Shown in pieces: positions 16,248 through 26,693 of a DNA stretch of 64,000 nt. The position numbers were made by a program, and so were the translations under genes. Positions within the stretch are counted from its first letter, which is position 1; each line of letters begins with the position of its first letter. The notes beneath the pieces were generated by a model that worked only from the letters and a program-made list of their open reading frames with translations, was not told where the DNA came from and did no database searches. Where the stretch lies: positions 744,001 to 808,000 of the forward strand of contig NC_014643.1 in the NCBI RefSeq assembly GCF_000164695.2, in the 5' to 3' direction. This stretch comes from Rothia dentocariosa ATCC 17931. Lineage in GTDB: Bacteria > Actinomycetota > Actinomycetes > Actinomycetales > Micrococcaceae.

Positions 16248-18800
16248 CTAGTCAGATGCCCCTCCGGTAATCTGCTCGGCTTCTTCCACGGCAGACTCCG
16301 CCATCTTATTGACAGTCTCCAGGGGTAAATCCCGCATCTGCTGCGAGGAGAAGACGAACTTCGCATCGTCGCCTTCACCCTCGACACCCACGGTAATCTT
16401 CTCGCCGGGCTTGATTTCGCCGAAGAGGATCTTCTCGGAGAGAGCATCCTCAATATTACGCTGCATTTCGCGGCGCAGCGGGCGGGCGCCCATCGCCGGG
16501 TCGTAACCCTTCGAGGCCATGAGAACCTTTGCGGCATCCGTAAGCTCGATCGACATTTCCTGATCTGCCAAGCGCTTTGCCAACCGGCCCACAAAGAGAT
16601 CCACGATCTGCAGAATCTCGTTCTCGGAGAGCTGCGGGAACACGATAATATCGTCCACGCGGTTCAGGAACTCGGGGCGGAAGTGCTCCTTGAGGTTCTC
16701 CATCACGCGGGCCTGCATGCGCTCGTAATCGGCATCGCCGTGATCCATCGCCTGAAAGCCCACGGGAACGCGACGGTTCACATCGCGCGAGCCGAGGTTC
16801 GTGGTCATAATGATCACGGTGTTCTTGAAGTCCACCACGCGACCCTGTGAGTCGGTCAGGCGGCCGTCTTCAAGAATCTGCAGCAGCGAGTTGAAGAGAT
16901 CGGTGTGAGCCTTCTCGACCTCATCGAAGAGCACCACCGAGAACGGCTTGCGGCGCACCTTCTCGGTCAGCTGACCGCCCTCGTCGTAACCCACGTACCC
17001 GGGAGGCGCACCGAAGAGTCGAGACACAGTGTGCTTCTCCTGGTATTCGGACATATCCAGGGTAATCAGGGCGTCTTCATCGCCGAAGAGGAATTCCGCC
17101 AAAGCTTTCGCAAGCTCGGTCTTACCAACACCGGTTGGACCAGCGAAGATAAACGAGCCACCGGGGCGGCGCGGATCCTTCAGACCGGCACGGGTGCGGC
17201 GAATCGCACGGGAGAGAGCCTTGATAGCGTTGTCTTGACCGATCACGCGCTTGTGCAGCTCGTCCTCCATCTTGATCAGACGCGAGGACTCTTCCTCGGT
17301 GATCTTGTACACCGGAACACCCGTTGAGGATGCGAGCACCTCAGAGATAACCTCGGGGGTCACCTCGCCGAAAGCATCGCCGTTTTCGCGCCAAGCCTTC
17401 TCAGCCTCGGCCTTTTCGGCGAGTACCTTTTGCTCTTGATCGCGCAGCGCGGCGGCCTTCTCGTAATCCTGGCCCTTGATAGCGTCTTCCTTCTGCGTGC
17501 GCAGCTTCGACGCCTTCTCGTCAAGAATCTTAATCTCGGGCGGGGCGGTCATCCGCTTGATGCGCAGGCGAGCGCCCGCCTCATCAATCAGGTCAACGGC
17601 CTTATCCGGCAAGAATCGGTCGGAAATATAGCGTGCCGCCAAGTTCACGGCAGCCTCGATCGACTCGTCGGTAATGGTTACGCGGTGGTGAGCCTCGTAC
17701 TTATCACGCACACCCTTAAGAATCTGCACGGCGAGCTCTTGAGAAGGCTCGTCCACCTGAATTGGCTGGAAGCGGCGTTCCAGTGCGGCGTCCTTCTCAA
17801 TGTGCTTGCGATACTCGTCCAAGGTGGTGGCACCGATGGTCTGCAACTCGCCGCGAGCCAGCATCGGCTTCAGGATGGAGGCGGCGTCGATAGCGCCCTC
17901 TGCGGCACCGGCACCGACGAGAGTGTGAATCTCGTCAATGAACAGGATAATGTCGCCGCGGGTGCGAATCTCCTTGAGCACCTTCTTGAGGCGTTCCTCA
18001 AAGTCACCGCGGTACCGAGAGCCCGCGACCAAGGATCCCAAATCCAGGGTGTACAGGTGCTTATCTTTGAGAGTTTCGGGAACATCGCCGTGTACGATGG
18101 CCTGCGCCAAGCCCTCAACAACGGCGGTTTTACCGACACCGGGTTCGCCGATAAGCACGGGGTTGTTCTTGGTGCGGCGTGAGAGAACCTGCATTACGCG
18201 TTCCATCTCGTGGTGACGACCAATCACCGGGTCAAGCTGACCTTCGCGTGCGGCGGCGGTGAGGTTACGCCCGAACTGATCGAGAATTGTCGAGCCCGCC
18301 GGGGTGCCCTCACGGGAGTTGCCTGCGCCCACACCGGCGGTTTCCTTATTCTCGTTGTTGCCGGGGTATCCGGAAATAAGATCCATCACGGCCTGGCGAA
18401 CCTCGGCGCCCTGCACGCCTACTTTGGAGAGAACCTGGTTTGCCACGCCCTCGGAGGCGCGCACCATGCCCAGCAGGATATGTTCGGTGCCGATATAACC
18501 GTGGTTAAGCTGAATGGCCTCACGCATGGAAAGTTCGAGGACCTTCTTGGCGCGCGGGGTGAAGGGAATGTGACCGCTTGGCGCCTGGGGGCTGGGGCCC
18601 ACAATGCTCTGCACCTGTTCGCGCACGGCATTCAGGGTAACCCCGAGGGACTCAAGAGCACGGGCACCGATGCCCTCGCCCTCGTGAATCAGCCCGAGCA
18701 GCAGATGCTCGGTGCCGATGTAATTGTGGTTGAGCATGCGTGCTTCTTCTTGGGCAAGCACCACAACGCGCCGAGCTCGGTCGGTAAAGCGTTCAAACAT
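16248..18800 (-). CDS. clpC: ATP-dependent Clp protease ATPase subunit ClpC
   Basis: An 850-residue class I Hsp100 unfoldase that feeds substrates to ClpP. In order: Clp N domain with two repeats ([21 protein letters not shown]... and [20 protein letters not shown]), first AAA+ module with GEPGVGKT, a middle domain with a UVR-like coiled coil ([20 protein letters not shown]), second AAA+ module with GPTGVGKTE, and a C-terminal D2 small domain. The ATG at 18800 follows AAGGAG by six bases and gives the family N-terminus; a 21-residue extension to 18863 lacks support. It is expected to be essential and stress-regulated. I saw no clear ClgR or HAIR operator upstream. Confidence 0.97.
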   Translation of the reverse strand: MFERFTDRARRVVVLAQEEARMLNHNYIGTEHLLLGLIHEGEGIGARALESLGVTLNAVREQVQSIVGPSPQAPSGHIPFTPRAKKVLELSMREAIQLNHGYIGTEHILLGMVRASEGVANQVLSKVGVQGAEVRQAVMDLISGYPGNNENKETAGVGAGNSREGTPAGSTILDQFGRNLTAAAREGQLDPVIGRHHEMERVMQVLSRRTKNNPVLIGEPGVGKTAVVEGLAQAIVHGDVPETLKDKHLYTLDLGSLVAGSRYRGDFEERLKKVLKEIRTRGDIILFIDEIHTLVGAGAAEGAIDAASILKPMLARGELQTIGATTLDEYRKHIEKDAALERRFQPIQVDEPSQELAVQILKGVRDKYEAHHRVTITDESIEAAVNLAARYISDRFLPDKAVDLIDEAGARLRIKRMTAPPEIKILDEKASKLRTQKEDAIKGQDYEKAAALRDQEQKVLAEKAEAEKAWRENGDAFGEVTPEVISEVLASSTGVPVYKITEEESSRLIKMEDELHKRVIGQDNAIKALSRAIRRTRAGLKDPRRPGGSFIFAGPTGVGKTELAKALAEFLFGDEDALITLDMSEYQEKHTVSRLFGAPPGYVGYDEGGQLTEKVRRKPFSVVLFDEVEKAHTDLFNSLLQILEDGRLTDSQGRVVDFKNTVIIMTTNLGSRDVNRRVPVGFQAMDHGDADYERMQARVMENLKEHFRPEFLNRVDDIIVFPQLSENEILQIVDLFVGRLAKRLADQEMSIELTDAAKVLMASKGYDPAMGARPLRREMQRNIEDALSEKILFGEIKPGEKITVGVEGEGDDAKFVFSSQQMRDLPLETVNKMAESAVEEAEQITGGASD

Positions 18801-19267
18801 TGCGCACTCCTTGGAAATTTTGCTTGATACTAGATTACGTGGAAAAGCGCGGCTACGGTGCACTGTTCGCCATCAAGAGAACGTCTGTGTCGCTATTTTT
18901 CGAGGAGCCTTTTACCGAGCCAAAACCAGGATGCGCATCGGGCGTTTCTCGACGGTCATAAACATTTTCATGAAACTTTTATCGGGCTCTATCAGAAGAC
19001 CTAATATCGCTTTAGCTTATAGCAATACTAATGTACCTCCGCGCCCTTTACTAAAACGTTATAATTCTGCTTCGGTATTTAGATTCTTAGGAGACATTCT
19101 TGAGGATTGCTCTCATAAGATAACGGGGATTCCATAAACACCAAGAAAAGGCCCGGGGCGATACCCGCCACGTGATTACCTAAATACATATCACGGGGCT
19201 AATAAAAAAGCCGGAAGATGATAGCTCTTCTCATGAAGGACTTTTTCTAAAACCTCGTTATACAGAA
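18801..19267. other. Long A+T-rich leader region between lsr2 and clpC
   Basis: About 470 bases without a supported gene. It must hold the clpC promoter, but I could not identify one with confidence. An AAAGGCCCGGGG-type G+C patch is at 19148-19165, and AAAAAGCC at 19205-19212. Confidence 0.4.
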
Positions 19268-19298
19268 GGCGGGATAACACTTGATGTGTCATCCCGCC
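19268..19298. terminator. Terminator of lsr2
   Basis: GGCGGGATAACAC (19268-19280) pairs with GTGTCATCCCGCC (19286-19298) with one mismatch, 50 bases after the lsr2 stop. Confidence 0.8.
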
Positions 19299-19347
19299 GT
19301 CGGCAGATGAAATACCATCACAGAATTAGCGATGGTATCAATACTAT

Positions 19348-19707
19348 TTACTTACCTTCTGCCTTCATAGCTGCGTAGTAAGCATCCTGAATTTCCTGAT
19401 GGATGCGGCCGCGGTCAGAAACTTCGTGACCGTTTTCGCGTGCCCACTTACGAATTGCAGCAGTTTCAGGGTTACGCTTCACCGGAGCGGAAGAGCCACG
19501 ACCACCGCGGGAACCGCGCTGGGAGGCGCCTACCTGAACGCGACGACCCTTAGATGCGAACGGACGAATTGCGTCACGAAGACGAGCGGCATTAGCACTG
19601 GATAGGTCAATCTCGTAATGAGCTCCGTCGAGGCCGAATCGTACAGTCTCTTCTGCGGGACCACCATCGAGGTCGTCCTCAAGAATAATGCGCACCTTCT
19701 GTGCCAT
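19348..19707 (-). CDS. lsr2: Nucleoid-associated protein Lsr2
   Basis: A 119-residue Lsr2, the actinobacterial H-NS analogue that binds and silences A+T-rich DNA. The N-terminal dimerisation part (MAQKVRIILEDDLDGGPAEETV) and the C-terminal DNA-binding domain (TAAIRKWARENGHEVSDRGRIHQEIQDAYYAA) are complete. A basic SQRGSRGGRGS linker joins them; the AT-hook-like RGR is in the expected place. The start has AAGGAG upstream. It could silence the A+T-rich accessory stretches of this region. Confidence 0.97.
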   Translation of the reverse strand: MAQKVRIILEDDLDGGPAEETVRFGLDGAHYEIDLSSANAARLRDAIRPFASKGRRVQVGASQRGSRGGRGSSAPVKRNPETAAIRKWARENGHEVSDRGRIHQEIQDAYYAAMKAEGK

Positions 19708-19880
19708 AGGGGTTTTCTCCTTAGTTTGGTTTATTGCTCCAACTATGAGTTTTTACACTGCACGTTGTCACACTCTCTAATTTATCTCCTTCATAATAAC
19801 AGAAATAAATGACTAATGACTACCAACATAGAGAATTCTAAGGAATGACACAGAATAGTGTTGTCATTTAACGGTTATAT

Positions 19881-20096
19881 TTATTGACGCTCCGTTTTAT
19901 TACCCGTTTTATCAGTACCAAAAGGATTTACCGTTCCTTGTGAACCCTTTACCTTCTCGTACCACTGTTGAGCGTCTTTTTCGACATCACGCTGTGCTGA
20001 ACGTTCGGCGCGATCTGCCCGGTTAATCCAACGCAAAATGAAATATAACGCAATCCCGGCAAAAATAGGAGGCAGCAGCGCAATCAAAATCTCCAT
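19881..20096 (-). CDS. Small single-pass membrane protein
   Basis: A 71-residue protein with one N-terminal membrane helix (ILIALLPPIFAGIALYFILRWI) and a charged cytoplasmic tail (NRADRAERSAQRDVEKDAQQWYEKVKG). AGGGA precedes the ATG by five or six bases. It lies between lysS and lsr2 on the same strand. I know no function for it. The composition and ribosome site make it a believable gene. Confidence 0.65.
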   Translation of the reverse strand: MEILIALLPPIFAGIALYFILRWINRADRAERSAQRDVEKDAQQWYEKVKGSQGTVNPFGTDKTGNKTERQ

Positions 20097-20148
20097 GAAA
20101 ATCCCTCACAACCTTTCGTGCTGATGACAGCATACCCGATAGCGCAAA

Positions 20149-20185
20149 ATGCCGCCCGATAACGCATACACGTTACGAACGGCAT
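20149..20185. terminator. Hairpin downstream of lysS
   Basis: ATGCCG/CGGCAT outer and TAACG/CGTTA inner stems form an interrupted hairpin 60 bases past the lysS stop. No T tract follows. Confidence 0.45.
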
Positions 20186-20244
20186 CTACGGTTTAACGCG
20201 GTTTGCAGACCTTTACGAAAGAAAAGCCTTGATCAAGCCCGAAA

Positions 20245-21828
20245 TTACGACTCCGGTTTCATCAGCGGGAACAAAATAGTTTCACGAATACCTGGCTGAC
20301 GCACCACGGTTCCAGGGCGTTCAGGGTCCTGTTCACCCGCCAAAAGCATAATCAGACGGTCAACGCCCAGCCCGAGACCGCCCATCGGCGGTGCACCGTG
20401 CTCTAGGGCGCGTAAGAAGTCCTCATCAAGTTCCATCGCCTCGTCATCGCCCGCAGCGGCCTTATGGGACTGCTCAGTCAAACGCTCGCGCTGAATCACA
20501 GGGTCGATCAGCTCAGAGAACGCGGTACCGCGCTCCATACCGCCAATAATCAGATCCCACGCCTCAATCGTGCGGGAACCATCGCGGTTTGGCCGCGCCA
20601 GAGGCTGGGCGCTTGGCGGGTAGTTATATACAAAGGTCGGGTTCAGCAGAGTTGGCTCCACGATTTCGCCGAAAAGCTCAATCACAAGTTTCTCAGCATC
20701 CCAGGCGGGATCCACCTCAACCTCATGCTTGGCAGCGATCTCGCGCAGCGTCTCAGCGGGGGTGTCCGGGGTTATTTCAACGCCCACGGCCTCAGACAGT
20801 CCGGGGTAGACGCTCAGCCACGCCCACTCACCGCCCAGGTCGATCGTGCCGTCCTCAGTCTCAATCGCGGTAACCCCGAGCTCCTGTGCGCACGCAACAA
20901 TAATCTCCTGCATGCGCTCGGCCATCACATACTGATCGGCGTAGGCTTCGTAGCATTCCAGGGTTGTAAATTCGGGGCTGTGCGTCGAATCCACGCCCTC
21001 GTTGCGGAATACGCGACCAATTTCGTAGACGCGCTCAATGCCGCCCACCACGGCACGCTTAAGCGGAAGTTCGGTGGCGATGCGCATCGTCATAGGCTGG
21101 TCGAAGGCATTCAGATGAGTGCGGAACGGGCGAGCCGTCGCGCCGCCGTGCACCAGCTGCAGCACCGGGGTTTCCAGCTCAATATAGCCGTGATCTTCCA
21201 GCACGCGGCGCACAGTGCGGGTAATCAGAGCGCGCTTTTTCACCAGGTCACGCGCCTCAGGGCGAACCATCAAGTCCAGGTAGCGACGGCGCACCCGAGT
21301 TTCCTCGTTCAAATCCTTGTGCAGCACAGGCATGGGGCGAATCGACTTCGCGGCCATCCTCCACTCACGCACCATAATCGACAGTTCGCCGCGGCGAGAG
21401 ACCACCACGCGGCCGGTCACATACACGTGATCGCCCAAATCCACCAGGGATTTCCAGTCGGCAAGCGACTGTTCACCAACCTCATTGAGCGAGAGCATCG
21501 CCTGAATGCGGTCGCCATTCGTACCCGCTTGCAGGGATGCAAAGCAGAGTTTACCGGTATTGCGCACGAACACAACACGGCCCGGCACATGCACCACATG
21601 GTCGGTTTCATCCCCGGCGGTGAGCTCGCCGGACTCTAATTTCGGGTCGTATTGAGCGCGAATATCGGCGATATGATCCGGTTCGATGCGCTTACCTTCG
21701 GCATCCAGAAGCCCAACGGGATACGCTTCACCCGCGGTCTCCAGGAACTTAGCGCGCTTCTCCAAGCGAATCTTCATCTGCTCGGACATATCTGCAATGG
21801 CCGGTGTGGCGCTCTGCTCGTTGCTCAA
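20245..21828 (-). CDS. lysS: Lysyl-tRNA synthetase, class II
   Basis: A 527-residue class II LysRS. An OB-fold anticodon-binding domain lies in the first third (VHVPGRVVFVRNTGKLCFASL). Motif 2 is FRNEGVDSTHSPEFT, and motif 3 is GLGLGVDRLIMLLAG at the C-terminus. The start is a TTG at 21828 with AGG five bases upstream; the first in-frame ATG lies 13 codons further in. It follows panC closely. The cognate tRNA-Lys gene lies about 20 kb away at 640-712. Confidence 0.96.
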   Translation of the reverse strand: MSNEQSATPAIADMSEQMKIRLEKRAKFLETAGEAYPVGLLDAEGKRIEPDHIADIRAQYDPKLESGELTAGDETDHVVHVPGRVVFVRNTGKLCFASLQAGTNGDRIQAMLSLNEVGEQSLADWKSLVDLGDHVYVTGRVVVSRRGELSIMVREWRMAAKSIRPMPVLHKDLNEETRVRRRYLDLMVRPEARDLVKKRALITRTVRRVLEDHGYIELETPVLQLVHGGATARPFRTHLNAFDQPMTMRIATELPLKRAVVGGIERVYEIGRVFRNEGVDSTHSPEFTTLECYEAYADQYVMAERMQEIIVACAQELGVTAIETEDGTIDLGGEWAWLSVYPGLSEAVGVEITPDTPAETLREIAAKHEVEVDPAWDAEKLVIELFGEIVEPTLLNPTFVYNYPPSAQPLARPNRDGSRTIEAWDLIIGGMERGTAFSELIDPVIQRERLTEQSHKAAAGDDEAMELDEDFLRALEHGAPPMGGLGLGVDRLIMLLAGEQDPERPGTVVRQPGIRETILFPLMKPES

Positions 21829-21872
21829 AAGATACCTATCTCGTGTTTTAGGAGGTCAAATGTGACGGTTTG

Positions 21873-22820
21873 CTACAGCAAATCCATGTTGTCGATCAAG
21901 CGTGTGGAACCCACATATGCCGCAACTAGTGCGAGCACCCGCTCGGAATCAGCGGTCGGCGGCTGGAAATTGCTCGGATCCACAAGCTCCAGGTAGTCCA
22001 GGCGCACACCCTCGGTTGAGTTAATACGTGCCCGTGCACTCTCTAGATCAATGCTCTCAAACCCGCGGTTCAGCGAGTTTTCGCGCATCAATGCAAGGGT
22101 TCGGGAAATCACCAGCGCAGCCTCGCGTTCCTGTTCGCTGAGGAATTCGTTCCGTGATGAGAGAGCCAAGCCGTCGTCGTCACGCACAATAGCGATAGGA
22201 CGCAGGGTAATGTCGTGGTTGAAGTCGTGAATCATGCGCTGCACGAGCAAAACCTGCTGGGCATCCTTCTGCCCAAAGTAAGCGTTCACCTCGTGCGAGC
22301 CCGCGGCGGGGCGCACAATATTGAAGAGCTTGTTCACGACGGTGAGCACGCCGTCGAAGTGGCCGGGGCGGGTGATTCCCTCAAATTTGTTGCCCAGTTC
22401 GCCGCTGGAAATGCGAATAAGCGGCTCGCCTTCGGGATACATTTCATCCACGGAGGGCGCGAAGATAATATCAACGCCCGCATCGGCGGCGACCTGCGCA
22501 TCCGTTTCCAGGGCGCGCGGGTATTTGTCATAGTCTTCGTTGGGGCCGAATTGAAGCGGGTTAACAAAGATCGACGCCACCACAACATCGTTCTGTTCAC
22601 TTGCGCGGCGCAAAAGCGTGGCGTGCCCTGCATGCAGAGCACCCATCGTAGGTACGTACCCGAGCGTAGCGCTGCGGTACTGCACCTCGCCTTCCTGTTC
22701 GGCGGCTTCGGCACGGGCGCGCTCATTCAGCCGTTCCTGGGCGGCAGCAAGCGCCTCCGCAATAGCGGAGCGAAGCTCGGTAATAGTCGTGACGATGCGG
22801 GGCATCGAGGTCTCAGTCAT
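21873..22820 (-). CDS. panC: Pantothenate synthetase
   Basis: Joins pantoate and beta-alanine with ATP, the last step of vitamin B5 synthesis. PTMGALHAGH near residues 58-67 is the HIGH-type ATP motif. FVNPLQFGPNEDYDKYPR, PGHFDGVLTVVNKLFNIV, YFGQKDAQQ and the KMSKS-like SSRN stretch are all in place. The 315-residue length is normal. Its start overlaps the stop of the upstream DUF2520 gene by four bases, so the two are translated together. Confidence 0.96.
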   Translation of the reverse strand: MTETSMPRIVTTITELRSAIAEALAAAQERLNERARAEAAEQEGEVQYRSATLGYVPTMGALHAGHATLLRRASEQNDVVVASIFVNPLQFGPNEDYDKYPRALETDAQVAADAGVDIIFAPSVDEMYPEGEPLIRISSGELGNKFEGITRPGHFDGVLTVVNKLFNIVRPAAGSHEVNAYFGQKDAQQVLLVQRMIHDFNHDITLRPIAIVRDDDGLALSSRNEFLSEQEREAALVISRTLALMRENSLNRGFESIDLESARARINSTEGVRLDYLELVDPSNFQPPTADSERVLALVAAYVGSTRLIDNMDLL

Positions 22821-23824
22821 GACGAGAACTCCTTATCGTCAGGCATCGCACCGGATTGACGCGTGCCCGTGGTGTGGGTTCGCAGGGTAGATTCAATCCG
22901 AGCCTTCTGGTCGTCGTTTAATAAGTTTCTATTATGCGCCCTAGATGCGGTTGCGCGCACCATGGCGGCATATGAGTCAGCGATATCCTGTGTATTTTCG
23001 TGGTCGGTGTACTCTATCAGCGCATTAAGATGCGCATCCAGGGTACCTGCATCGCCGCGTGCCACGGGACCGGTCAGCGCGCCTTCGCCACTCGCAAGCG
23101 CGTTATCGACGGTCGCACGAACCAGCGGACCGAGGTAACGCGCCGGGTCTTCAATACCGATACTAGCAAGCATCTGCTGGGACTGTCCCAAAAGTGTGAC
23201 GAGATGGTTCGAGGCATGCGCCAGTGCGGCGTGATAAAGCGCACGATCGGCTTCGGCAACGTGGACGGGCTCACCGCCCATTTCAACGACGAGCGCCTGA
23301 GCTATAGGGATAAAAGGCGCAGGCCCGGTCACGGCAAAGCTCGTACCGGTGAGTCGTTGTAAATCCAGGGACAAACCGGTGAAAGTCATGGCGGGGTGAA
23401 TCGCCAAGCCGATAGCGCCCAATGTGGTTGCGGGAGCGAAAATATCGGTGCCGTGCCGCCCGGAGGTGTGCACAAGCAACTGCCCACTGGTTAAGGACCC
23501 GGAAGATGCCAAATACTCGATCAGACCAGCCAATTCATCGTCGGGGACAGCCAACAGCAGCAGCTCGCTGCGTTCGGCAATCTGTTCCACCTCAAGGAGC
23601 GGTACGCCGGGTAAGAGCACATCCGCCCGTTCTTGAGAAGCTTCAGAAACCGCATGCACGCCCACCAGGGAATGCCCGGCAGCGCGCAGGGCGGCACCGA
23701 GCACAGCGCCGACTTTACCGGCGCTGATAACGCCGATGCCGAGGCGTGCGGGTTTCAGATGATTCGTGGTCACACCCTTAAGTATATTAGGTACCGCAAA
23801 ATCCGCGTGTTTTTCAGCGTTCAC
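22817..23824 (-). CDS. Rossmann-like and DUF2520 domain protein
   Basis: A 335-residue protein with an N-terminal NAD(P)-type Rossmann fold (LGIGVISAGKVGAVLGAALRAAGH, residues about 28-50) and a C-terminal helical DUF2520 domain (residues 160-300). The family resembles ketopantoate reductase or 6-phosphogluconate-type dehydrogenases and is regularly found directly upstream of panC, so a role in pantoate supply is likely but unproven. The overlap with panC is ATGA. The start gives a roughly 25-residue leader before the Rossmann fold; a later start is possible. Confidence 0.85.
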   Translation of the reverse strand: MNAEKHADFAVPNILKGVTTNHLKPARLGIGVISAGKVGAVLGAALRAAGHSLVGVHAVSEASQERADVLLPGVPLLEVEQIAERSELLLLAVPDDELAGLIEYLASSGSLTSGQLLVHTSGRHGTDIFAPATTLGAIGLAIHPAMTFTGLSLDLQRLTGTSFAVTGPAPFIPIAQALVVEMGGEPVHVAEADRALYHAALAHASNHLVTLLGQSQQMLASIGIEDPARYLGPLVRATVDNALASGEGALTGPVARGDAGTLDAHLNALIEYTDHENTQDIADSYAAMVRATASRAHNRNLLNDDQKARIESTLRTHTTGTRQSGAMPDDKEFSS

Positions 23825-23862
23825 CAGGTGCGTCGAAGATCATGGCAGGCTTGAGCAAGGAA

Positions 23863-25575
23863 TTATGCCGAAGGCGATGTGTAATAAGGCCGGGTGCCGT
23901 CAGTACGGGCGATGATCTCGGCGGCAATGCGTTCGGCATCGTGAACCTCTAGGTTCTGGACGGCGGGTTTAACCGGTCCCGGAACGCTGCCTAAACTTAT
24001 GCACGCGGTTTTGAGGATGCGATTGAGCGGCCCCTGCGACCACTGCACCGCGAGCACCTGCCGCTCGGGGACTACCGAGAGGAACCGCAGCAGGCAGCCG
24101 CCACGCAGCAAGAGAAGATCCCGGGTGGGGGCGTGTCCCGAATGGTGCAGGTCGGCCTCAGCTTCCACTCGTTCGGTATTCACCCGCGCGAAGCCGTCAC
24201 GCCGGAAGGTGAGCGGGTTAAGCCAGCGTGTCCGGTGCGGTGCCTTCACTACGCCTAACTCACTGCTGTCGGCGGGGTTGTACCTTGATGATTCCATAAC
24301 CGCCTGCACGGTTTCGAGGCTGTGCGGTGACGCACTCGGCAGCAGCAGGTGAAGAAGCCGCTGCATTTCGCGGGCGGTGCCCACGGGCAGGGCGGTGTTG
24401 CGGGTAAATAAGTCGTCAGATGAGCCCTCTGTATTTACCGCCACGCCCGCAATATTGACCACCACCCGGTACCACCCGAAGGGCTTCCACAGCAGGGGCT
24501 GCTCAATCTTGAGGGCTTGAATACGCTGCGGGAACAGGGTTTGCGTATGCGTTCCCGTGAATCCGTAGGTGATGCGCAGGCTGTCGCCGCGCGCATCCGA
24601 AGTATTCTGGCGGATGCGCTCTACCGTGAAATTTGCGCCCTGATCGAAGCTGCTCCACAGCTGCCAGAGAAAACCGAGAATTGGAATCAGGGACGGAAAA
24701 ATAAACTGCGATATCTGCCCCAGGTCCTTTTGGGGGTTCACCAGCCACCCCACGATCGTACCGCCCACCCAGATAATCGCTACCGGGAGTGCCCACAACA
24801 ATGCGCTGAGCACGATCGCGGCAAGAACCCGCAGATTGGGGACTTTGAAGAGCAACCGTTCCGGCTTGTGGCCTTCCTCTGCCTGCTGCTCTCCTGCGAG
24901 GGTCACTTCGTGATCCTTCTCAGGCGGAACACTCACAGAACCAGCGGATTCTGGCGTATTGGCGGCACGCAGGGTACTCACCCGCTGCAGCAGGCGTTCC
25001 TGCAAATCCTGCGCCTTCGCATGCGAGAGGTATTTGATATGCAGGGCTTCTTCGGCGCCGTCCGCAGCCTCAAGCCGAAGCTCGGACAGCCCCAAAATAC
25101 GGGCGACGAGTGGGCGTGAAATATCGACGCTTTGCACGCTTTCCAGGCGAATCTGCCGCTGTTTCTTGAAAAAAATTCCGCTGTGGCGGTATACCGAATG
25201 CGCGCTCACGCTGTAGCGGGTAAACGCCCACGAAAGAACACTTCCGCCAAAAATAAGGACCGCCGCAGCACCGTAGCCATACAGCATTACCGGGTTATGT
25301 CCAACGTGGTTCAGCAGATATTCGGGCAGCTGCCGAAGAATATTCCAGTAATCATTCTCGGCATTATTGTTGAAGGAATTCTTAATATAATCCCACGCGA
25401 GATAAATAATAAACGCGACGAAAACCCATATGTTCATGATGAACGTGCGCACATCGGTACGCCACCACGTGAGGGTCTCCGCAGCTTCACTCGGGGTTAT
25501 CTGATGTTCAAGAGTGTTAGAGGACTCGACAGACCGCACTCCCTGGTTATTCGAGTTTTGGGGTTCCTGTGTCAT
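23863..25575 (-). CDS. PH-domain membrane protein (bacterial PH2, YdbT-like)
   Basis: A 570-residue protein with two pairs of membrane helices (about 45-60, 95-120 and 255-310) and bacterial PH2 domains after each pair (e.g. YSVSAHSVYRHSGIFFKKQRQIRLESVQSVDIS). This is the YdbT layout; the family helps resist membrane-active peptides and keeps the envelope intact in some bacteria. Its ATG overlaps the stop of the preceding PH protein by one base (TAATG), a typical YdbS-YdbT operon. Confidence 0.88.
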   Translation of the reverse strand: MTQEPQNSNNQGVRSVESSNTLEHQITPSEAAETLTWWRTDVRTFIMNIWVFVAFIIYLAWDYIKNSFNNNAENDYWNILRQLPEYLLNHVGHNPVMLYGYGAAAVLIFGGSVLSWAFTRYSVSAHSVYRHSGIFFKKQRQIRLESVQSVDISRPLVARILGLSELRLEAADGAEEALHIKYLSHAKAQDLQERLLQRVSTLRAANTPESAGSVSVPPEKDHEVTLAGEQQAEEGHKPERLLFKVPNLRVLAAIVLSALLWALPVAIIWVGGTIVGWLVNPQKDLGQISQFIFPSLIPILGFLWQLWSSFDQGANFTVERIRQNTSDARGDSLRITYGFTGTHTQTLFPQRIQALKIEQPLLWKPFGWYRVVVNIAGVAVNTEGSSDDLFTRNTALPVGTAREMQRLLHLLLPSASPHSLETVQAVMESSRYNPADSSELGVVKAPHRTRWLNPLTFRRDGFARVNTERVEAEADLHHSGHAPTRDLLLLRGGCLLRFLSVVPERQVLAVQWSQGPLNRILKTACISLGSVPGPVKPAVQNLEVHDAERIAAEIIARTDGTRPYYTSPSA

Positions 25576-26150
25576 TACAGCGCCGCCATGCGTTCATCGG
25601 CGCGGCGTATCAAAAGCTCGCGCAGCTGCTGCCCACGTTCAGCGGGAATACCGTACAGCGTCACCTTAGAAGCGGTCACCCCAGCGGTGCGGATCGTCAG
25701 ACGCACCAGGTGATGAGCACGTTCCAAAGGACCGGAATCTACATCTACATACTGAATGCGTCCATACGGAATGGACGTCACATGCCGAAACAGCACACCC
25801 TGGCGCGCCATCAGATGGTTAGGGCGCAGACTATAACCCAGCGCTCGGGTGCGGCGCGGCAGCAGCGCCATCCACCAGATACCCCACACCACCAGGACAG
25901 CGGCGATCGCCCCGGTAAGCACGGGCAGCCACGTGGTTTTGGGCAGGACGCCGGAGGAACGCATCATCTCAAACATCACGGTCAGCGCCGCAAAAACGCC
26001 TACCAACGTGGCGAAAAACCCTACGACCTGTATCAGCCGAATCTTGGTATACGAAGGATGCGCGCGCACCCACTCACCCTCGGTCGCGGTCACCGAGCTC
26101 TCACCCTCGTGCAAGAAAGAAGCATCCTCAGCATGTGAAAGTTGTGACAT
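25575..26150 (-). CDS. PH-domain membrane protein (YdbS-like)
   Basis: A 191-residue protein with two membrane helices (about 40-90) followed by one PH2 domain (LGYSLRPNHLMARQGVLFRHVTSIPYGRIQYVDVDSGPLERAHHLVRLTIRTAG). Partner of the next gene downstream, with which it shares one base. It follows DUF3180 by nine bases, so folate and PH genes may share a transcript. Confidence 0.9.
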   Translation of the reverse strand: MSQLSHAEDASFLHEGESSVTATEGEWVRAHPSYTKIRLIQVVGFFATLVGVFAALTVMFEMMRSSGVLPKTTWLPVLTGAIAAVLVVWGIWWMALLPRRTRALGYSLRPNHLMARQGVLFRHVTSIPYGRIQYVDVDSGPLERAHHLVRLTIRTAGVTASKVTLYGIPAERGQQLRELLIRRADERMAAL

Positions 26151-26159
26151 ACCTACCCT

Positions 26160-26693
26160 CTATCGACGATCGCTCGTGCGGGAATATCCGTCAGCGGCGA
26201 GCTTACCCGAATTCGAGCCGCCCGACGACGAATTACCGTCCGGGTCATCCGGCGGAATACGGCATAGATGCTGCGCCCACAGCCCGCCTGCCAGCAGCAG
26301 CACGGCACCGATCAGATTCACCACAGTAGACCAGAAAAACCCAGGAATACCGCGAGCGCTCGCCAACGCCACATCGTAGACGATAAGCCCGAGCATCCAG
26401 CCCGCCAGCAGCGCCCCGGTCAAAATTGCACCCTGCGCACACGCCAAAGTACGCGCAGCCATGAGAGAGTTCATGGATTTCGCTTTGCGCCGAGTCTCAA
26501 CATTGCGAAAACGCGCCACCTGAAACGCAAACCAGAGCGTAATACCCGCTATTACCACGCAGATCAGTGCCACCACAGGCGACATTGCGAGTTCACCGCC
26601 GCCTGCGTTTACCACCAGGTTATTCAGGATCGTTGCAGCAACAAGCCCCAGCGCCACGGCACACGCAATAACGGATATTCGGATGGGCTTCAT
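26160..26693 (-). CDS. DUF3180 membrane protein
   Basis: A 177-residue protein with four membrane helices (about 7-27, 38-58, 80-105 and 120-143) and a Gly/Ser-rich tail. It matches the DUF3180 family by topology and by its fixed place after folK in actinobacteria. No function is known. Its ATG overlaps folK by four bases. Confidence 0.87.
   Translation of the reverse strand: MKPIRISVIACAVALGLVAATILNNLVVNAGGGELAMSPVVALICVVIAGITLWFAFQVARFRNVETRRKAKSMNSLMAARTLACAQGAILTGALLAGWMLGLIVYDVALASARGIPGFFWSTVVNLIGAVLLLAGGLWAQHLCRIPPDDPDGNSSSGGSNSGKLAADGYSRTSDRR

Noticed and set aside
17430..18182. 250-codon open frame on the plus strand
   Set aside because: Antisense to clpC, without protein-like features of its own.
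20464..21639. 391-codon open frame on the plus strand
   Set aside because: Antisense to lysS; no family motifs, while lysS is intact.
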